Shown: positions 40,303 through 48,754 of the stretch, piece after piece | Position numbering within the stretch: position 1 is the stretch's first letter | How the letters are laid out: every line of letters starts with the position of its first letter | Assembly: GCF_900112345.1 (NCBI RefSeq) | Contig: NZ_FOLB01000005.1 | Span: 186,001 to 250,000 of the forward strand | Reading direction: 5' to 3' | Length of the DNA: 64,000 bases | Source: Nocardioides terrae | Lineage (GTDB): Bacteria > Actinomycetota > Actinomycetes > Propionibacteriales > Nocardioidaceae | Made by a program: the position numbers and the translations under genes | Notes under the pieces: generated by a model | Seen by the model: the letters and a program-made list of their open reading frames with translations, nothing else | Told to the model about the DNA's origin: nothing | Databases searched by the model: none

Positions 40303-40913
40303 CCGGCCAGGTCCTCCAGCGAGCGGCGCGTGCGCGAGGCTCCGACGCCGAGGGTCCGGTCGAGCGCGGCGCACACGATGTGCAGGCCGACCAGGTGCAG
40401 CTCCTGCACGGTGGCGGTGTAGGGCGCGTCGACGGCGCAGACCGAGGTCGCCTCGGCGGCCAGCGCGTTCGGCAGCGGTCCGGTCATCGCCAGGACCTCC
40501 ATGCCGAGCCTCTGCCCGCGACGAGCGGCCGCCACGATGTTGGGCGACGTGCCGCTGGTCGACATCAGCACCAGCGCGTCGCCGGCCCGGCCGTGCGCCT
40601 CGACCTGCCGGGCGAAGAGCTCGTCGGCGGGGTAGTCGTTGGCGATGGCCGTGAGCGACGACGTCTCCGCGGACAGGCAGATCGCGGAGAAGGGCGGCCG
40701 GTCCTCGCGGTAGCGCCCGACCAGCTCGGCGGTCAGGTGCTGGGCCTGCGCGGCGCTGCCACCGTTGCCCGCGGCCAGCAGCCGCCCGCCGCGCTCCAGG
40801 ACGCCGGCGAGCCGGACGCCCCAGTCGTCGAGGACCTCGACGCAGCGGCCGAAGCGCTCCAGCGCGCGGGACAGCTCGGCGAGGTGCTCGTGGTCGCACG
40901 GGGTCGCGTTCAT
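40299..40913 (-). CDS. gmhA: Sedoheptulose-7-phosphate isomerase GmhA
   Basis: A 204-residue SIS-domain enzyme converting sedoheptulose 7-phosphate to glycero-manno-heptose 7-phosphate, the first committed step. Motifs: GGRLLAAGNGGSAAQAQHLT, AELVGRYREDRPPFSAICLS, MSTSGTSPNIVAAARRGQRL and the C-terminal ELHLVGLHIVCAALDRT with metal-ligand His residues. Overlaps the GT4 gene upstream and hldE downstream by 4 nt each. Confidence 0.94.
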   Translation of the reverse strand: MNATPCDHEHLAELSRALERFGRCVEVLDDWGVRLAGVLERGGRLLAAGNGGSAAQAQHLTAELVGRYREDRPPFSAICLSAETSSLTAIANDYPADELFARQVEAHGRAGDALVLMSTSGTSPNIVAAARRGQRLGMEVLAMTGPLPNALAAEATSVCAVDAPYTATVQELHLVGLHIVCAALDRTLGVGASRTRRSLEDLAG

Positions 40914-42163
40914 CGGGCGATCTCCTTCTCGCTGATGGCCCGGCCACGGACCACTTCCTCGTAGACGGCCTCGGTCCGGGCCACCACGTTGGACCAGTCG
41001 TAGAGCGAGACCGCCCGCTCCCGGCCCGCCTCGCCGTAGCGCCGGCGGCGCTCGGGGTCGTCCAGCAGCTCGCCGAGGACGTCGGCCAGCGCCTCGGGGT
41101 CGCGCGGCGGCACCAGCTCGCCGGTGCCGCCGGGGACGATCGTGTCGAGCAGTCCGCCGACGGCCGAGCCGACGACCGGCCGGCCGCAGGCCATCGCCTC
41201 GAGCGGGACGATCCCGAACGGCTCGTACCACGGCACCGTGACCACCACGTCGGCGCTGCGCATCAGATCCGGGACGTCGGCGCGCGCCAGACCGCCCAGG
41301 AAGACGACCCGGTCGGTGACCCGGAGCCGTTCGGCCAGCTCGCGCAGCCGCTCCACCTCGGGGTCGACGTCCAGCGCGCTGCCGGCCGGGCCGCCCGCGA
41401 TCACCAGCTCGACGTCGCGGCCGTCGTGGCGCAGCCGGGCGAGCGCCTCGATGGCGTTCCCGATGCCCTTGCGGGTGACGAGGCGACCGACGACGACGAG
41501 GCGCTGCCGCTCCCGGGCGCGGTCCGAGCCGCCGACCGCCGCCCGCTCCGACGCCCGCGGACCGGGCGTGAACAACGAGGTGTCCACGCCGCACGGGATC
41601 ACGTCGGCGCGGCACGCCGGCATGCCGAGTGCGGCCAGCTCGTCGACCTCGTCCCGGCAGGTCGCGATCACCCGGTCGACCTCGCGGCACAGGCGGCGCT
41701 CCAGGCCGACGCGGCCGGGCGGGCTGGTGTCGAGCCGGCCCTGGTGGCGCCTCTTGACCGACCCGAGCGCGTGGAACGTCTGCAGGACCGGGATGTCGGT
41801 GCCGACGACGCCCGCGACCGACGCCAGACCGCTCATCCAGAAGTGCGCGTGCACGACGTCGGGCGGATCGACCCGCCAGGTGTCGCCCAGCCGCTGACCG
41901 AACTCGGTCATCAGCGGCAGCATCTCGTCCTTGGGGACGTCGGTCGGCGGCCCGGCGAGGACGTGGTGGACGACGTAGCCGTCCGATGTCGAGAGCCGCT
42001 CCGGCGCGGAGACGTTGTCACGGCGGGTGTGCACGACCACGTCGTGCCCGCGCCGCGCCAGCCCGGCCGCCAGGGCCGCGACGTGGACGTTCTGGCCGCC
42101 GGCGTCGGCCCCACCGAGCGCGGCGAGCGGGTTGGCGTGCTCGGAGACGAGGGAGATCCTCAT
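40910..42163 (-). CDS. Glycosyltransferase family 4
   Basis: A 417-residue GT-B enzyme. N-terminal MRISLVSEHANPLAALGGAD and GGQNVHVAALAAGLARRGHD, then VVVGRLVTRKGIGNAIEAL and the E-x7-E motif in YEPFGIVPLEAMACGRPVVG. The start resembles sucrose-phosphate/sucrose-synthase-like GT4 enzymes and mannosyltransferases, which use nucleotide sugars. Acceptor unknown. Coupled by ATGA overlaps to both neighbours. Confidence 0.9.
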   Translation of the reverse strand: MRISLVSEHANPLAALGGADAGGQNVHVAALAAGLARRGHDVVVHTRRDNVSAPERLSTSDGYVVHHVLAGPPTDVPKDEMLPLMTEFGQRLGDTWRVDPPDVVHAHFWMSGLASVAGVVGTDIPVLQTFHALGSVKRRHQGRLDTSPPGRVGLERRLCREVDRVIATCRDEVDELAALGMPACRADVIPCGVDTSLFTPGPRASERAAVGGSDRARERQRLVVVGRLVTRKGIGNAIEALARLRHDGRDVELVIAGGPAGSALDVDPEVERLRELAERLRVTDRVVFLGGLARADVPDLMRSADVVVTVPWYEPFGIVPLEAMACGRPVVGSAVGGLLDTIVPGGTGELVPPRDPEALADVLGELLDDPERRRRYGEAGRERAVSLYDWSNVVARTEAVYEEVVRGRAISEKEIAR

Positions 42164-43194
42164 GAGACGAACCTTTCCGACTGGTCGGGGTAGCCGCACA
42201 GGTCCACGACGGCACCGACGACCTCGCGCGGCTGCACCGTGGCGAGGCAGGGGTGGCCCGGCACGGGACAGGTGAGCGCCCGGGTGCCGCGGCAGGGGGC
42301 GCCCTGGTCGCCGAGGAGCACCGACCGGACGCCGTACGGCGCCCACCGGACCGCGGGGACGGTCGGTGCGAACAACGACACGACGGGAGTGCCGACCGCC
42401 GCTGCGAGGTGGGCCGGGCCGGTGTTGCCGACGACGACCGCGGCGGCCCCGGCCAGCACACCGGCCAGCTCCTCCAGGTCGAGCAGCCCGCCCAGGTCCT
42501 GGGCCTCGCCGTCGGCGACGTAGGCGGTGAGGTCACGCTCGCCCGGGCCACCGGTGACGACGACGTGGAAGCCGAGCTCGGTCAGCCGGGTGCAGGTGGA
42601 GCGGTGGTGCTCGGCCGGCCAGGCGCGCGCGGGCGCGGAGGTGCCGGGGTGGAGCACGACGTAGGGGTGCGGGAGGTGCTCGGGCGGCCGGACCGGCCGG
42701 ATCGCGAGCCGCCCGTCGTCCCCCTCGGGCAGCTCGGCGCCGCACGCGCGCGCCAGCGAGAGGGCCCGCTCGGGTTCGGGGAGGTCGTCGTCGGGCCCCT
42801 CGAGCACGTGCCGGACGTCGAGCAGCGAGCCCGGGTAGTCCACGCTGATCGCGCCGATCCACGGCACGCCGGCCAGGCGCAGGACCAGCGCCGTCGGCAG
42901 CGGCGACTGGTGGAAGCTGGTGAAGATCACCGCCCGGTCGAAGCGCCCCTCGGCCACCCGATCCCGCAGCGAGTCGACCGCCTCAGGGTCGACCGGACCG
43001 GGGTCGGCGACCACCCACGGCGCCTCCCAGCACAGCACCTCGTCGACGCCGGGCAGCAGCTCGGCCGCCGTACGACCCAGGGGCCCGGCGAGGAAGGTGA
43101 CGTGGTCGCTGCCGGCGGCGAGGGCGCGGACGGCGGGTCCGGTGACGAGGACATCACCCATGGAGTCGAGGCGGACGACGAGCGTTCTCACCAC
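42160..43194 (-). CDS. Glycosyltransferase family 9 (heptosyltransferase-like), second copy
   Basis: A 344-residue GT-B enzyme of the heptosyltransferase family: LVVRLDSMGDVLVTGPAVRA at the N-terminus, VVLHPGTSAPARAWPAEHHR, then GNTGPAHLAAAVGTPVVSLF and APTVPAVRWAPYGV. It has a C-terminal Cys-containing segment (QGAPCRGTRALTCPVPGHPC) typical of some GT9 members. Two GT9 enzymes in one operon suggest two successive heptose additions. Start overlaps the fusion gene by 7 nt. Confidence 0.9.
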   Translation of the reverse strand: MVRTLVVRLDSMGDVLVTGPAVRALAAGSDHVTFLAGPLGRTAAELLPGVDEVLCWEAPWVVADPGPVDPEAVDSLRDRVAEGRFDRAVIFTSFHQSPLPTALVLRLAGVPWIGAISVDYPGSLLDVRHVLEGPDDDLPEPERALSLARACGAELPEGDDGRLAIRPVRPPEHLPHPYVVLHPGTSAPARAWPAEHHRSTCTRLTELGFHVVVTGGPGERDLTAYVADGEAQDLGGLLDLEELAGVLAGAAAVVVGNTGPAHLAAAVGTPVVSLFAPTVPAVRWAPYGVRSVLLGDQGAPCRGTRALTCPVPGHPCLATVQPREVVGAVVDLCGYPDQSERFVS

Positions 43195-44675
43195 TCACCT
43201 CGCTGGACGAGGTCGACCGCCTGACCGAGCGATCCGGCCGAGAGCGGCGCCGCGGCGACCTCACCGGGGAGGGTCACGTCGGTCGGGACGAGAATGCCGG
43301 CCATGCCGGCGGCCTCGGCCGCGCCCAGGTCGCTGCCGATGTCGCCGATCATCACCGCCCGGTCGGGCCGTACGCCGGTGTCGGCCAGGGCCTGCTTGAG
43401 CAGTCCGGGCTGCGGCTTGCGGCAGTCGCAGCCGTCCTCGGCCGCGTGGGGGCAGTAGTAGAAGCCCTCGAAGGGGCCGAGCAGCGCCTCGACCCGCTCG
43501 TTGACCGCCTCGACCTGCGTGCGATCGATGAGGCCGCGCCCGACGCCGGACTGGTTGCTGACGACGACGAGCCGGATCCCCTCACGCCGGAGCCGGTCGA
43601 GCGCCTCGCGGACGCCGGGCAGCGGCCGGACCTGGGCCGGGTCGCCGTTGTAGGGCACGTCCTCGACGAGCGTGCCGTCGCGGTCGAGCAGGACGAGCTC
43701 GGGCAGTCCGCGCCACGGCGCCGCGCCGCGATGCCGCATCGCCCCGCGGACGGAGTGCCAGGTCGCGGCGGCCGGGATGGCGGCGCTGGTGACCAGCATC
43801 CGGCGTACCTCCGCCCGGTCACGCGGCCCGGGCAGGATGCGGCGCAGCGCGAACTCGGCGGTGCCGGCCAGCCAGGCAGAGGCGCCGAGCACGGCGAGGC
43901 CGCGCCGCCGCGCGAGGAGCCCGACGGTCGCCAGGGCGAGGGAGCCGGTGATCGCCACGTGCCGCCACCGCCGACCGACGGGCGCGTCGGCGCGCTGCTG
44001 CCAGCCGGGGCCGTGGATCGCCCGCATCAGGTAGTCGTCGGCGTTCCCGCGCTGCTGACGCAGGCTGGCCAGGTCGTCGGCGGGCCGGACGGGGTGGGTC
44101 ACGTGGCGTCGGCCGGTCACCACGCGCCCGCGCTCGGCGCCGAGCCGGAGGGCCAGGTCGGCGTCCTCGCGGAACGCGCGCGGGAAGCGCTCGTCGAAGC
44201 CACCGACAGCCGACAGCTCGTCGCGTCGGTAGCTCATGTCGGCGGTGATCCAGCGGGACGTCTCGAGCCCGGCGGTGCCGCGCTCCCAGTCGGTCGAGCG
44301 GCGGTCGGTCGGCAGCGGGACGGTCAGCCGTCCCTCGACACCCGCCACCTCGTCGTCGGCCTCGGCCAGGTCGTCGAGGAGCAGGGCGTACCAGTCGTCG
44401 TCGGGCAGCACGTCGTCGTCGAGGAACGACACCCACGGGGTGCGCGCGTGCCGCCAGCCGATGTTGCGGGCACGCGCGGGTCCGCCGCCGCCGGTGCGCA
44501 CGACGGTGATGTCCAGCGGATAGGTCGCCACGTCGACGGGGATCGCGTCGGGCTCGGGCCGGTCGTCGACCAGGATCACCGGCACGTCGACGGTCCGCGT
44601 CTGCCGCACGAGCGCCTCGAGGAGCACGTGCAGGCTGGGCCGGCCCATCGTCGGGACGACGACGGTGGTGATCAT
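43188..44675 (-). CDS. GT2 glycosyltransferase fused to GmhB-type heptose-bisphosphate phosphatase
   Basis: A 495-residue fusion. Residues 1-230 are a GT2 domain (TTVVVPTMGRPSLHVLLEAL, metal-binding FLDDDVLPDDDW, GGFDERFPRAFREDADLALR). Two hydrophobic stretches lie at about 240-280. Residues about 330-480 are a HAD phosphatase of the GmhB type: LLDRDGTLVEDVPYN, VVSNQSGVGRGLIDR, the Zn-site CPHAAEDGCDCRKPQPG and MIGDIGSDLGAAEAAGM. This half should remove the C7 phosphate from heptose-1,7-bisphosphate, completing the activation route with GmhA and HldE. Both halves look intact. Overlaps the carbamoyltransferase gene by 4 nt. Confidence 0.92.
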   Translation of the reverse strand: MITTVVVPTMGRPSLHVLLEALVRQTRTVDVPVILVDDRPEPDAIPVDVATYPLDITVVRTGGGGPARARNIGWRHARTPWVSFLDDDVLPDDDWYALLLDDLAEADDEVAGVEGRLTVPLPTDRRSTDWERGTAGLETSRWITADMSYRRDELSAVGGFDERFPRAFREDADLALRLGAERGRVVTGRRHVTHPVRPADDLASLRQQRGNADDYLMRAIHGPGWQQRADAPVGRRWRHVAITGSLALATVGLLARRRGLAVLGASAWLAGTAEFALRRILPGPRDRAEVRRMLVTSAAIPAAATWHSVRGAMRHRGAAPWRGLPELVLLDRDGTLVEDVPYNGDPAQVRPLPGVREALDRLRREGIRLVVVSNQSGVGRGLIDRTQVEAVNERVEALLGPFEGFYYCPHAAEDGCDCRKPQPGLLKQALADTGVRPDRAVMIGDIGSDLGAAEAAGMAGILVPTDVTLPGEVAAAPLSAGSLGQAVDLVQRGEW

Positions 44676-46327
44676 CGGGCCACCGCCGGACGGCGTACGA
44701 CGAACGGGCCGATCGCCAGCATCGAGACCGGTGCTGAGCCGAAGCACTCCAGCGCGTCGCGCGGGTCGTCGACCATCGGGCGTCCGGCGGTGTTCAGGCT
44801 GGTGTTGACGACGACCGGCAGGCCGGTGCGGCGCTCGAACTCCGCCAGCATCCGCGCCACGAGCGGCTCCCGCTCCGGGTCGACGGTCTGCACGCGGGCG
44901 GTGCCGTCGACGTGGACGACCGCCGGGATCCGCTCGCGCCAGGCGGGATCGACGTCGTGGACGAAGAGCATGAACGGTGAGGGGATGGGGCCGCGCGAGA
45001 AGATCTCGCCGGCCCGCTCCAGGCGGACCATCGGCGCGACCGGCCGGAACTGCTCACGGCCCTTGACGTCGTTGAGCCGCTCGAGGTTCTCCCGGCGGCC
45101 GGGGTGGGCGAGCAGCGAGCGGTGGCCGAGCGCGCGCGGACCGAACTCGCTGCGACCCTGGAACCACGCGACCACGCCGTCGGAGGCGAGGCACTCGGCG
45201 ACCTCCGCGGCGACGTCGGCGGGACGCTCGTAGGCGACCTGGGCCCGACGCAGCCAGGCCTCGACCTCGTCGTCGGACCAGCCCCTGCCGAGGTCGGCGC
45301 CGGTCATCGGCACGATCGCGTCGCCGGCCTGGGCCGCGACGTGCAGGGCGCCGCCGAGCGCGGTGCCCGCGTCGCCGGCCGCCGGCTGCACCCACACCTC
45401 GTCGTAGCCGCTGCTCTCGTGGAGCACGGTGTTGGCGACGCAGTTGAGAGCGACGCCGCCGGCCAGTGTCAGCCGCCGGTTGCCGGTCCGCGCCCGCAGG
45501 CCGCGAGCCAGGTCGAGCAGCACCTCCTCGAGCCGCTTCTGGACGCTGGCGGCCAGGTCGGCGTGGTCGGAGGTCCACTCCTCCCCGCTGCCGAGCCGCT
45601 TGGCGAAGGTCTGCCAGTCGATCCGACCAGTCTCGAAGCCGCCCTCGTCGGTGGCGAAGACGAGCGAGCGGAGCTGGTCGAGGAAGCGCGGCTCGCCGTA
45701 CGACGCCATCGCCATGACCTTGTACTCGTCGCTGGACCGCAGGAACCCGAGGTGGTCGGTGAGGTCCTCGTAGAGCAGCCCGAGGGAGTGCGGCAGCCGC
45801 TGCGTGTGGTGGATCGTGAGCCGGCCGTCCCCGCCGTAGGTCCCGGAGAGGTGGCTCGCGCACTCGCCGCGGCCGTCCAGGACGAGCACGTCCGTCGGCT
45901 CCCCCTCGCCCACCCACGGCGCGGCGAGCGCCGACGACGCAGCGTGCGCGACGTGGTGCGGCACGGTCCGCACCTGGGCCGGGTCGAGGCCCGGCAGGGC
46001 GGTCGACAGGAAGCCGGGCGCCTCGCGGGCGTAGGTCTGCCGCAGGTGGTCCCACGGGTCGAAGAGGCCCATCTCGTCGGCCGGTCGGGCCAGGTCGACG
46101 TCGAAGGAGTAGGTGACCGCGTCGAGCTCGCCGACGTCCAGGCCTGCTTCGTCGAGGCACCAGCGCGCCGCGAGCTCGGGCAGCTCCCAGGCCGCGAACG
46201 GCACCGGCCGGTGTCCGTGCTTGCGCCGCGAGAAGCGCTCCTCCTCAGCCGCTGCCACCGTGACGCCGTCGACCACGAGCGCCGCGCTCGGGTCGTGGAA
46301 CAGCGCGTTGATACCGAGAACCCTCAT
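44672..46327 (-). CDS. NodU/CmcH-family carbamoyltransferase
   Basis: A 551-residue enzyme that transfers a carbamoyl group from carbamoyl phosphate, with ATP, to a hydroxyl of a sugar or antibiotic. The N-terminal ASKHA-type domain has LGINALFHDPSAALVVDGVT, EEERFSRRKHGH and the metal-binding VPHHVAHAASSALAAPW, then LAGGVALNCVANTVLHESS. The C-terminal YrdC-like domain contains AWFQGRSEFGPRALGHRSLL and FMLFVHDVDPAWRERIPAVV. It is the first gene of the seven-gene heptose operon, so a heptose or neighbouring sugar of the product is the likely target. Confidence 0.92.
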   Translation of the reverse strand: MRVLGINALFHDPSAALVVDGVTVAAAEEERFSRRKHGHRPVPFAAWELPELAARWCLDEAGLDVGELDAVTYSFDVDLARPADEMGLFDPWDHLRQTYAREAPGFLSTALPGLDPAQVRTVPHHVAHAASSALAAPWVGEGEPTDVLVLDGRGECASHLSGTYGGDGRLTIHHTQRLPHSLGLLYEDLTDHLGFLRSSDEYKVMAMASYGEPRFLDQLRSLVFATDEGGFETGRIDWQTFAKRLGSGEEWTSDHADLAASVQKRLEEVLLDLARGLRARTGNRRLTLAGGVALNCVANTVLHESSGYDEVWVQPAAGDAGTALGGALHVAAQAGDAIVPMTGADLGRGWSDDEVEAWLRRAQVAYERPADVAAEVAECLASDGVVAWFQGRSEFGPRALGHRSLLAHPGRRENLERLNDVKGREQFRPVAPMVRLERAGEIFSRGPIPSPFMLFVHDVDPAWRERIPAVVHVDGTARVQTVDPEREPLVARMLAEFERRTGLPVVVNTSLNTAGRPMVDDPRDALECFGSAPVSMLAIGPFVVRRPAVAR

Positions 46328-46408
46328 CCGGTTGTGCTCCCTCTACAAAGGCCCTTCCCGAATCCACGGAGCTGGCTCCTCAACTCCGCGTCCGTGGGCC
46401 GGTGACCA

Positions 46409-46432
46409 AGAAGCGTCTCGACAAACGCTTCT
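46409..46432. promoter_or_regulatory. Inverted repeat in the divergent promoter region of the heptose operon
   Basis: Perfect 8-bp arms AGAAGCGT and ACGCTTCT with an 8-nt spacer, inside the 148-nt gap between the divergent carbamoyltransferase and glycosyltransferase genes. A dimeric repressor site is possible. No clear -10/-35 pair was recognised. Confidence 0.4.
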
Positions 46433-46475
46433 CCTCGGCTGCATCCGGCGGGGCCGGCCAGGGCACTCGGGGAGC

Positions 46476-47426
46476 ATGCGGATCTTGCTGTGGCATGTGC
46501 ACGGCTCGTGGACCACCTCGTTCGTCCAGGGCACCCACGACTACCTGCTGCCGACCACCCCGGACCGGGGCCCGGACGGGCTCGGCCGGGCGCGCACCTG
46601 GGACTGGCCGGCCTCGGTCGTCGAGGTCGCGCCCGGGGACCTGCGCGACGCCGCCGTCGACGTGGTCGTGCTGCAGCGGCCGCACGAGCCGGAGCTCGCC
46701 GAGCACTGGCTCGGGCGACGACCCGGCATCGACGTCCCGGCCGTGTACGTCGAGCACAACACCCCTCCGGGCGACGTACCCGACACCCGGCACCCGCTGG
46801 CGGACCGTACCGACATCCCGGTCGCCCACGTGACCGGCTTCAACGACGTGATGTGGGACTGCGGCCAGGCACCGACCACGGTCATCGACCACGGGATCGT
46901 CGACCCGGGGCACCGCTACACCGGTGAGCTGGCCCGCTCGGCGGTCGTCGTCAACGACCCGGTCAGGCGTGGCCGTTCGGTCGGGGCGGACCTGATCCCC
47001 GGGCTGGCGGCCGCGACCGGCGTCGACGTCTTCGGCATGCGGGTCGACCAGCTCCCCCCGCGGGACGGGCTGGCGGTGTTCGAGGACCTGCCGCAGGAGG
47101 CGATGCACACCGAGCTGGCCCGCCGCCGGGTCTACGTGCACACCAGCCGGTGGACCTCGCTCGGCCTCTCCCTGCTCGAGGCGATGCAGCTCGGCATGCC
47201 GGTGGCCGCGCTCGGCACAACCGAGGCACCCTTCGCGGTCCCGCCCGGCGCGGGCGTCGTCACGACCAGCCGAGGCGAGCTCGTCGAGGCGGCCCGGCGC
47301 TTCGTCGCCGACCCGGCGGCCGCCCGCGCAGCCGGCGAGCTGGCCCGCCGGTCTGCGCTCGAGCGTTACGGGCTGAAGCGGTTCCTCGCCGACTGGGACG
47401 AGCTGTTGCGGGACGTCGTCAGTTGA
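46476..47426 (+). CDS. GT4-like glycosyltransferase
   Basis: A 316-residue GT-B-type protein beginning MRILLWHVHGSWTTSFVQGT. It has YVEHNTPPGDVPDTRHPLAD and a C-terminal nucleotide-sugar site with SLGLSLLEAMQLGMPVAALG, in which the E-x7-E pattern is only partly kept. The family resembles glycosyltransferases found beside NodU-type carbamoyltransferase and heptose genes. Divergent from the heptose operon and probably part of the same pathway. GGGG lies upstream of the ATG. Confidence 0.8.
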   Translation: MRILLWHVHGSWTTSFVQGTHDYLLPTTPDRGPDGLGRARTWDWPASVVEVAPGDLRDAAVDVVVLQRPHEPELAEHWLGRRPGIDVPAVYVEHNTPPGDVPDTRHPLADRTDIPVAHVTGFNDVMWDCGQAPTTVIDHGIVDPGHRYTGELARSAVVVNDPVRRGRSVGADLIPGLAAATGVDVFGMRVDQLPPRDGLAVFEDLPQEAMHTELARRRVYVHTSRWTSLGLSLLEAMQLGMPVAALGTTEAPFAVPPGAGVVTTSRGELVEAARRFVADPAAARAAGELARRSALERYGLKRFLADWDELLRDVVS

Positions 47427-47450
47427 CCGAAGGGGGCCGCACCGGTCCCC

Positions 47451-48662
47451 TCACGACCCCCGACTGACCACCAGTCCCCGATCGGGCCGGGCCGGCATCC
47501 GCCGCGGGTCGTACGCCGGCCGGGAGACCACCCGAAGATCAACCTCGGCCAGCGCGCCGACCGTCTCGGCCAGCAGCCGCACGGTCAGGGGCTCCCCGGG
47601 GCAGCGGTGACCGGTGGCCGGGTCGCCGCCACCCTGCGGGACGTAGCCGTAGGAGTCGGGATCGTTGTCCACGAACCGGTCGGGGACGAACGCCTCCGGG
47701 TCGCGCCAGGTCTGCGGGTCGTGGTCGGTGCCGATCACGTCGAGCATGATCCGGTCGCCCTCGCGCAGCTCCACGGGGCCGGCCTTCACCGGGCATCGCG
47801 CGCGACCCGCGAGCGCCGGCACGAAGGGGTAGAGCCGGCGGGCCTCGTGCCCGAACGCGATCCGACGCCGCTCGGCATCGGGCCCGGTCAGCGAGTCTCG
47901 CCACTCGGGGTGCGTGACGAGCGCGAGCGCGGCGAAGGTGGCCGGCCATGCGACCGCGACCGTCGGCCGCAGCACGTTGAGCAGCTCGACCCCCGCGACC
48001 CGCGACGGCAGGTCGCTGGCCGCGATCACCGCCAGTGCCGTGTCGGCGGGTGGCGTCCGGCGGCCGCGACGCGTCTCCTCGATCAGCCGGGCCGCCCAGC
48101 GGTCGGCCACCAGCCGGGCCCGCCAGCCGCGCGCGTAGGCGGCGCCGGCGAAGCCGAACCCGTCCACGATCGCGGCGAGTCGCCGCGACCAGGCCCGCTC
48201 CTCCCGCGCGGGGAGTTCGACGCCTGCCCAGCGCAGCACGGCAGCGCCGTACGTCTCGACCAGCTCATCGAAGACGACCACCTCGCGCCCGTGCCACCCT
48301 GCGGCACGGCGGCGCAGGTCGGCGCCGATCGCGCTCGCCAGCGGGCCGATCCGGTCCTCGTCGAGCAGCCCGAGGAACATCCCCTTCCGCTCCGCGTGCG
48401 CCTCGTCGTCGAGGCCGTGCACGGCGCCCCGGCCGAAGATCAACCCGGCGAGCGGCGCGGGGATCGCGCGCCCGCGCCGGACCCGCGAGGTGTCGTAGAA
48501 GAGGCGCGCGCCCTCGGCTCCCCGCACCACGGCAGTACGCCGACCGAGGAGCGAGCCCTCGAAGGCGTCGGGGTCGTCGTGGCGGAGCCGCTCGGCGGCG
48601 AGGGCGCGGTAGCCGTCGCGCCACAGCTTCAGGGCGAGGTCGTCGATGGGGCTGGCGGGCAT
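47451..48662 (-). CDS. Cytochrome P450, CYP152-like fatty-acid peroxygenase
   Basis: A 403-residue P450. The heme-binding segment is YVPQGGGDPATGHRCPGEPL, in which the insertion between the GGG and the Cys is the mark of CYP152 enzymes, which use hydrogen peroxide rather than a redox partner to hydroxylate or decarboxylate fatty acids. LYPFVPALAGRARC corresponds to the region that holds the substrate-carboxylate-binding Arg in that family; the exact Arg cannot be fixed by eye. The I-helix lacks the usual acid-alcohol pair (NVLRPTVAVAWPATF), also as in CYP152. The ATG at 48662 is chosen to match the family start (MPASPIDDLALK). Divergent from catalase. Confidence 0.88.
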   Translation of the reverse strand: MPASPIDDLALKLWRDGYRALAAERLRHDDPDAFEGSLLGRRTAVVRGAEGARLFYDTSRVRRGRAIPAPLAGLIFGRGAVHGLDDEAHAERKGMFLGLLDEDRIGPLASAIGADLRRRAAGWHGREVVVFDELVETYGAAVLRWAGVELPAREERAWSRRLAAIVDGFGFAGAAYARGWRARLVADRWAARLIEETRRGRRTPPADTALAVIAASDLPSRVAGVELLNVLRPTVAVAWPATFAALALVTHPEWRDSLTGPDAERRRIAFGHEARRLYPFVPALAGRARCPVKAGPVELREGDRIMLDVIGTDHDPQTWRDPEAFVPDRFVDNDPDSYGYVPQGGGDPATGHRCPGEPLTVRLLAETVGALAEVDLRVVSRPAYDPRRMPARPDRGLVVSRGS

Positions 48663-48754
48663 GCGGAGTGGTACCCACCGGCGCGGCGCGTAGGACCTCG
48701 GGAGCACGGGTACACGCGGCCGGGACCCCACACCGACGACTTCCGGAGGTCCCC

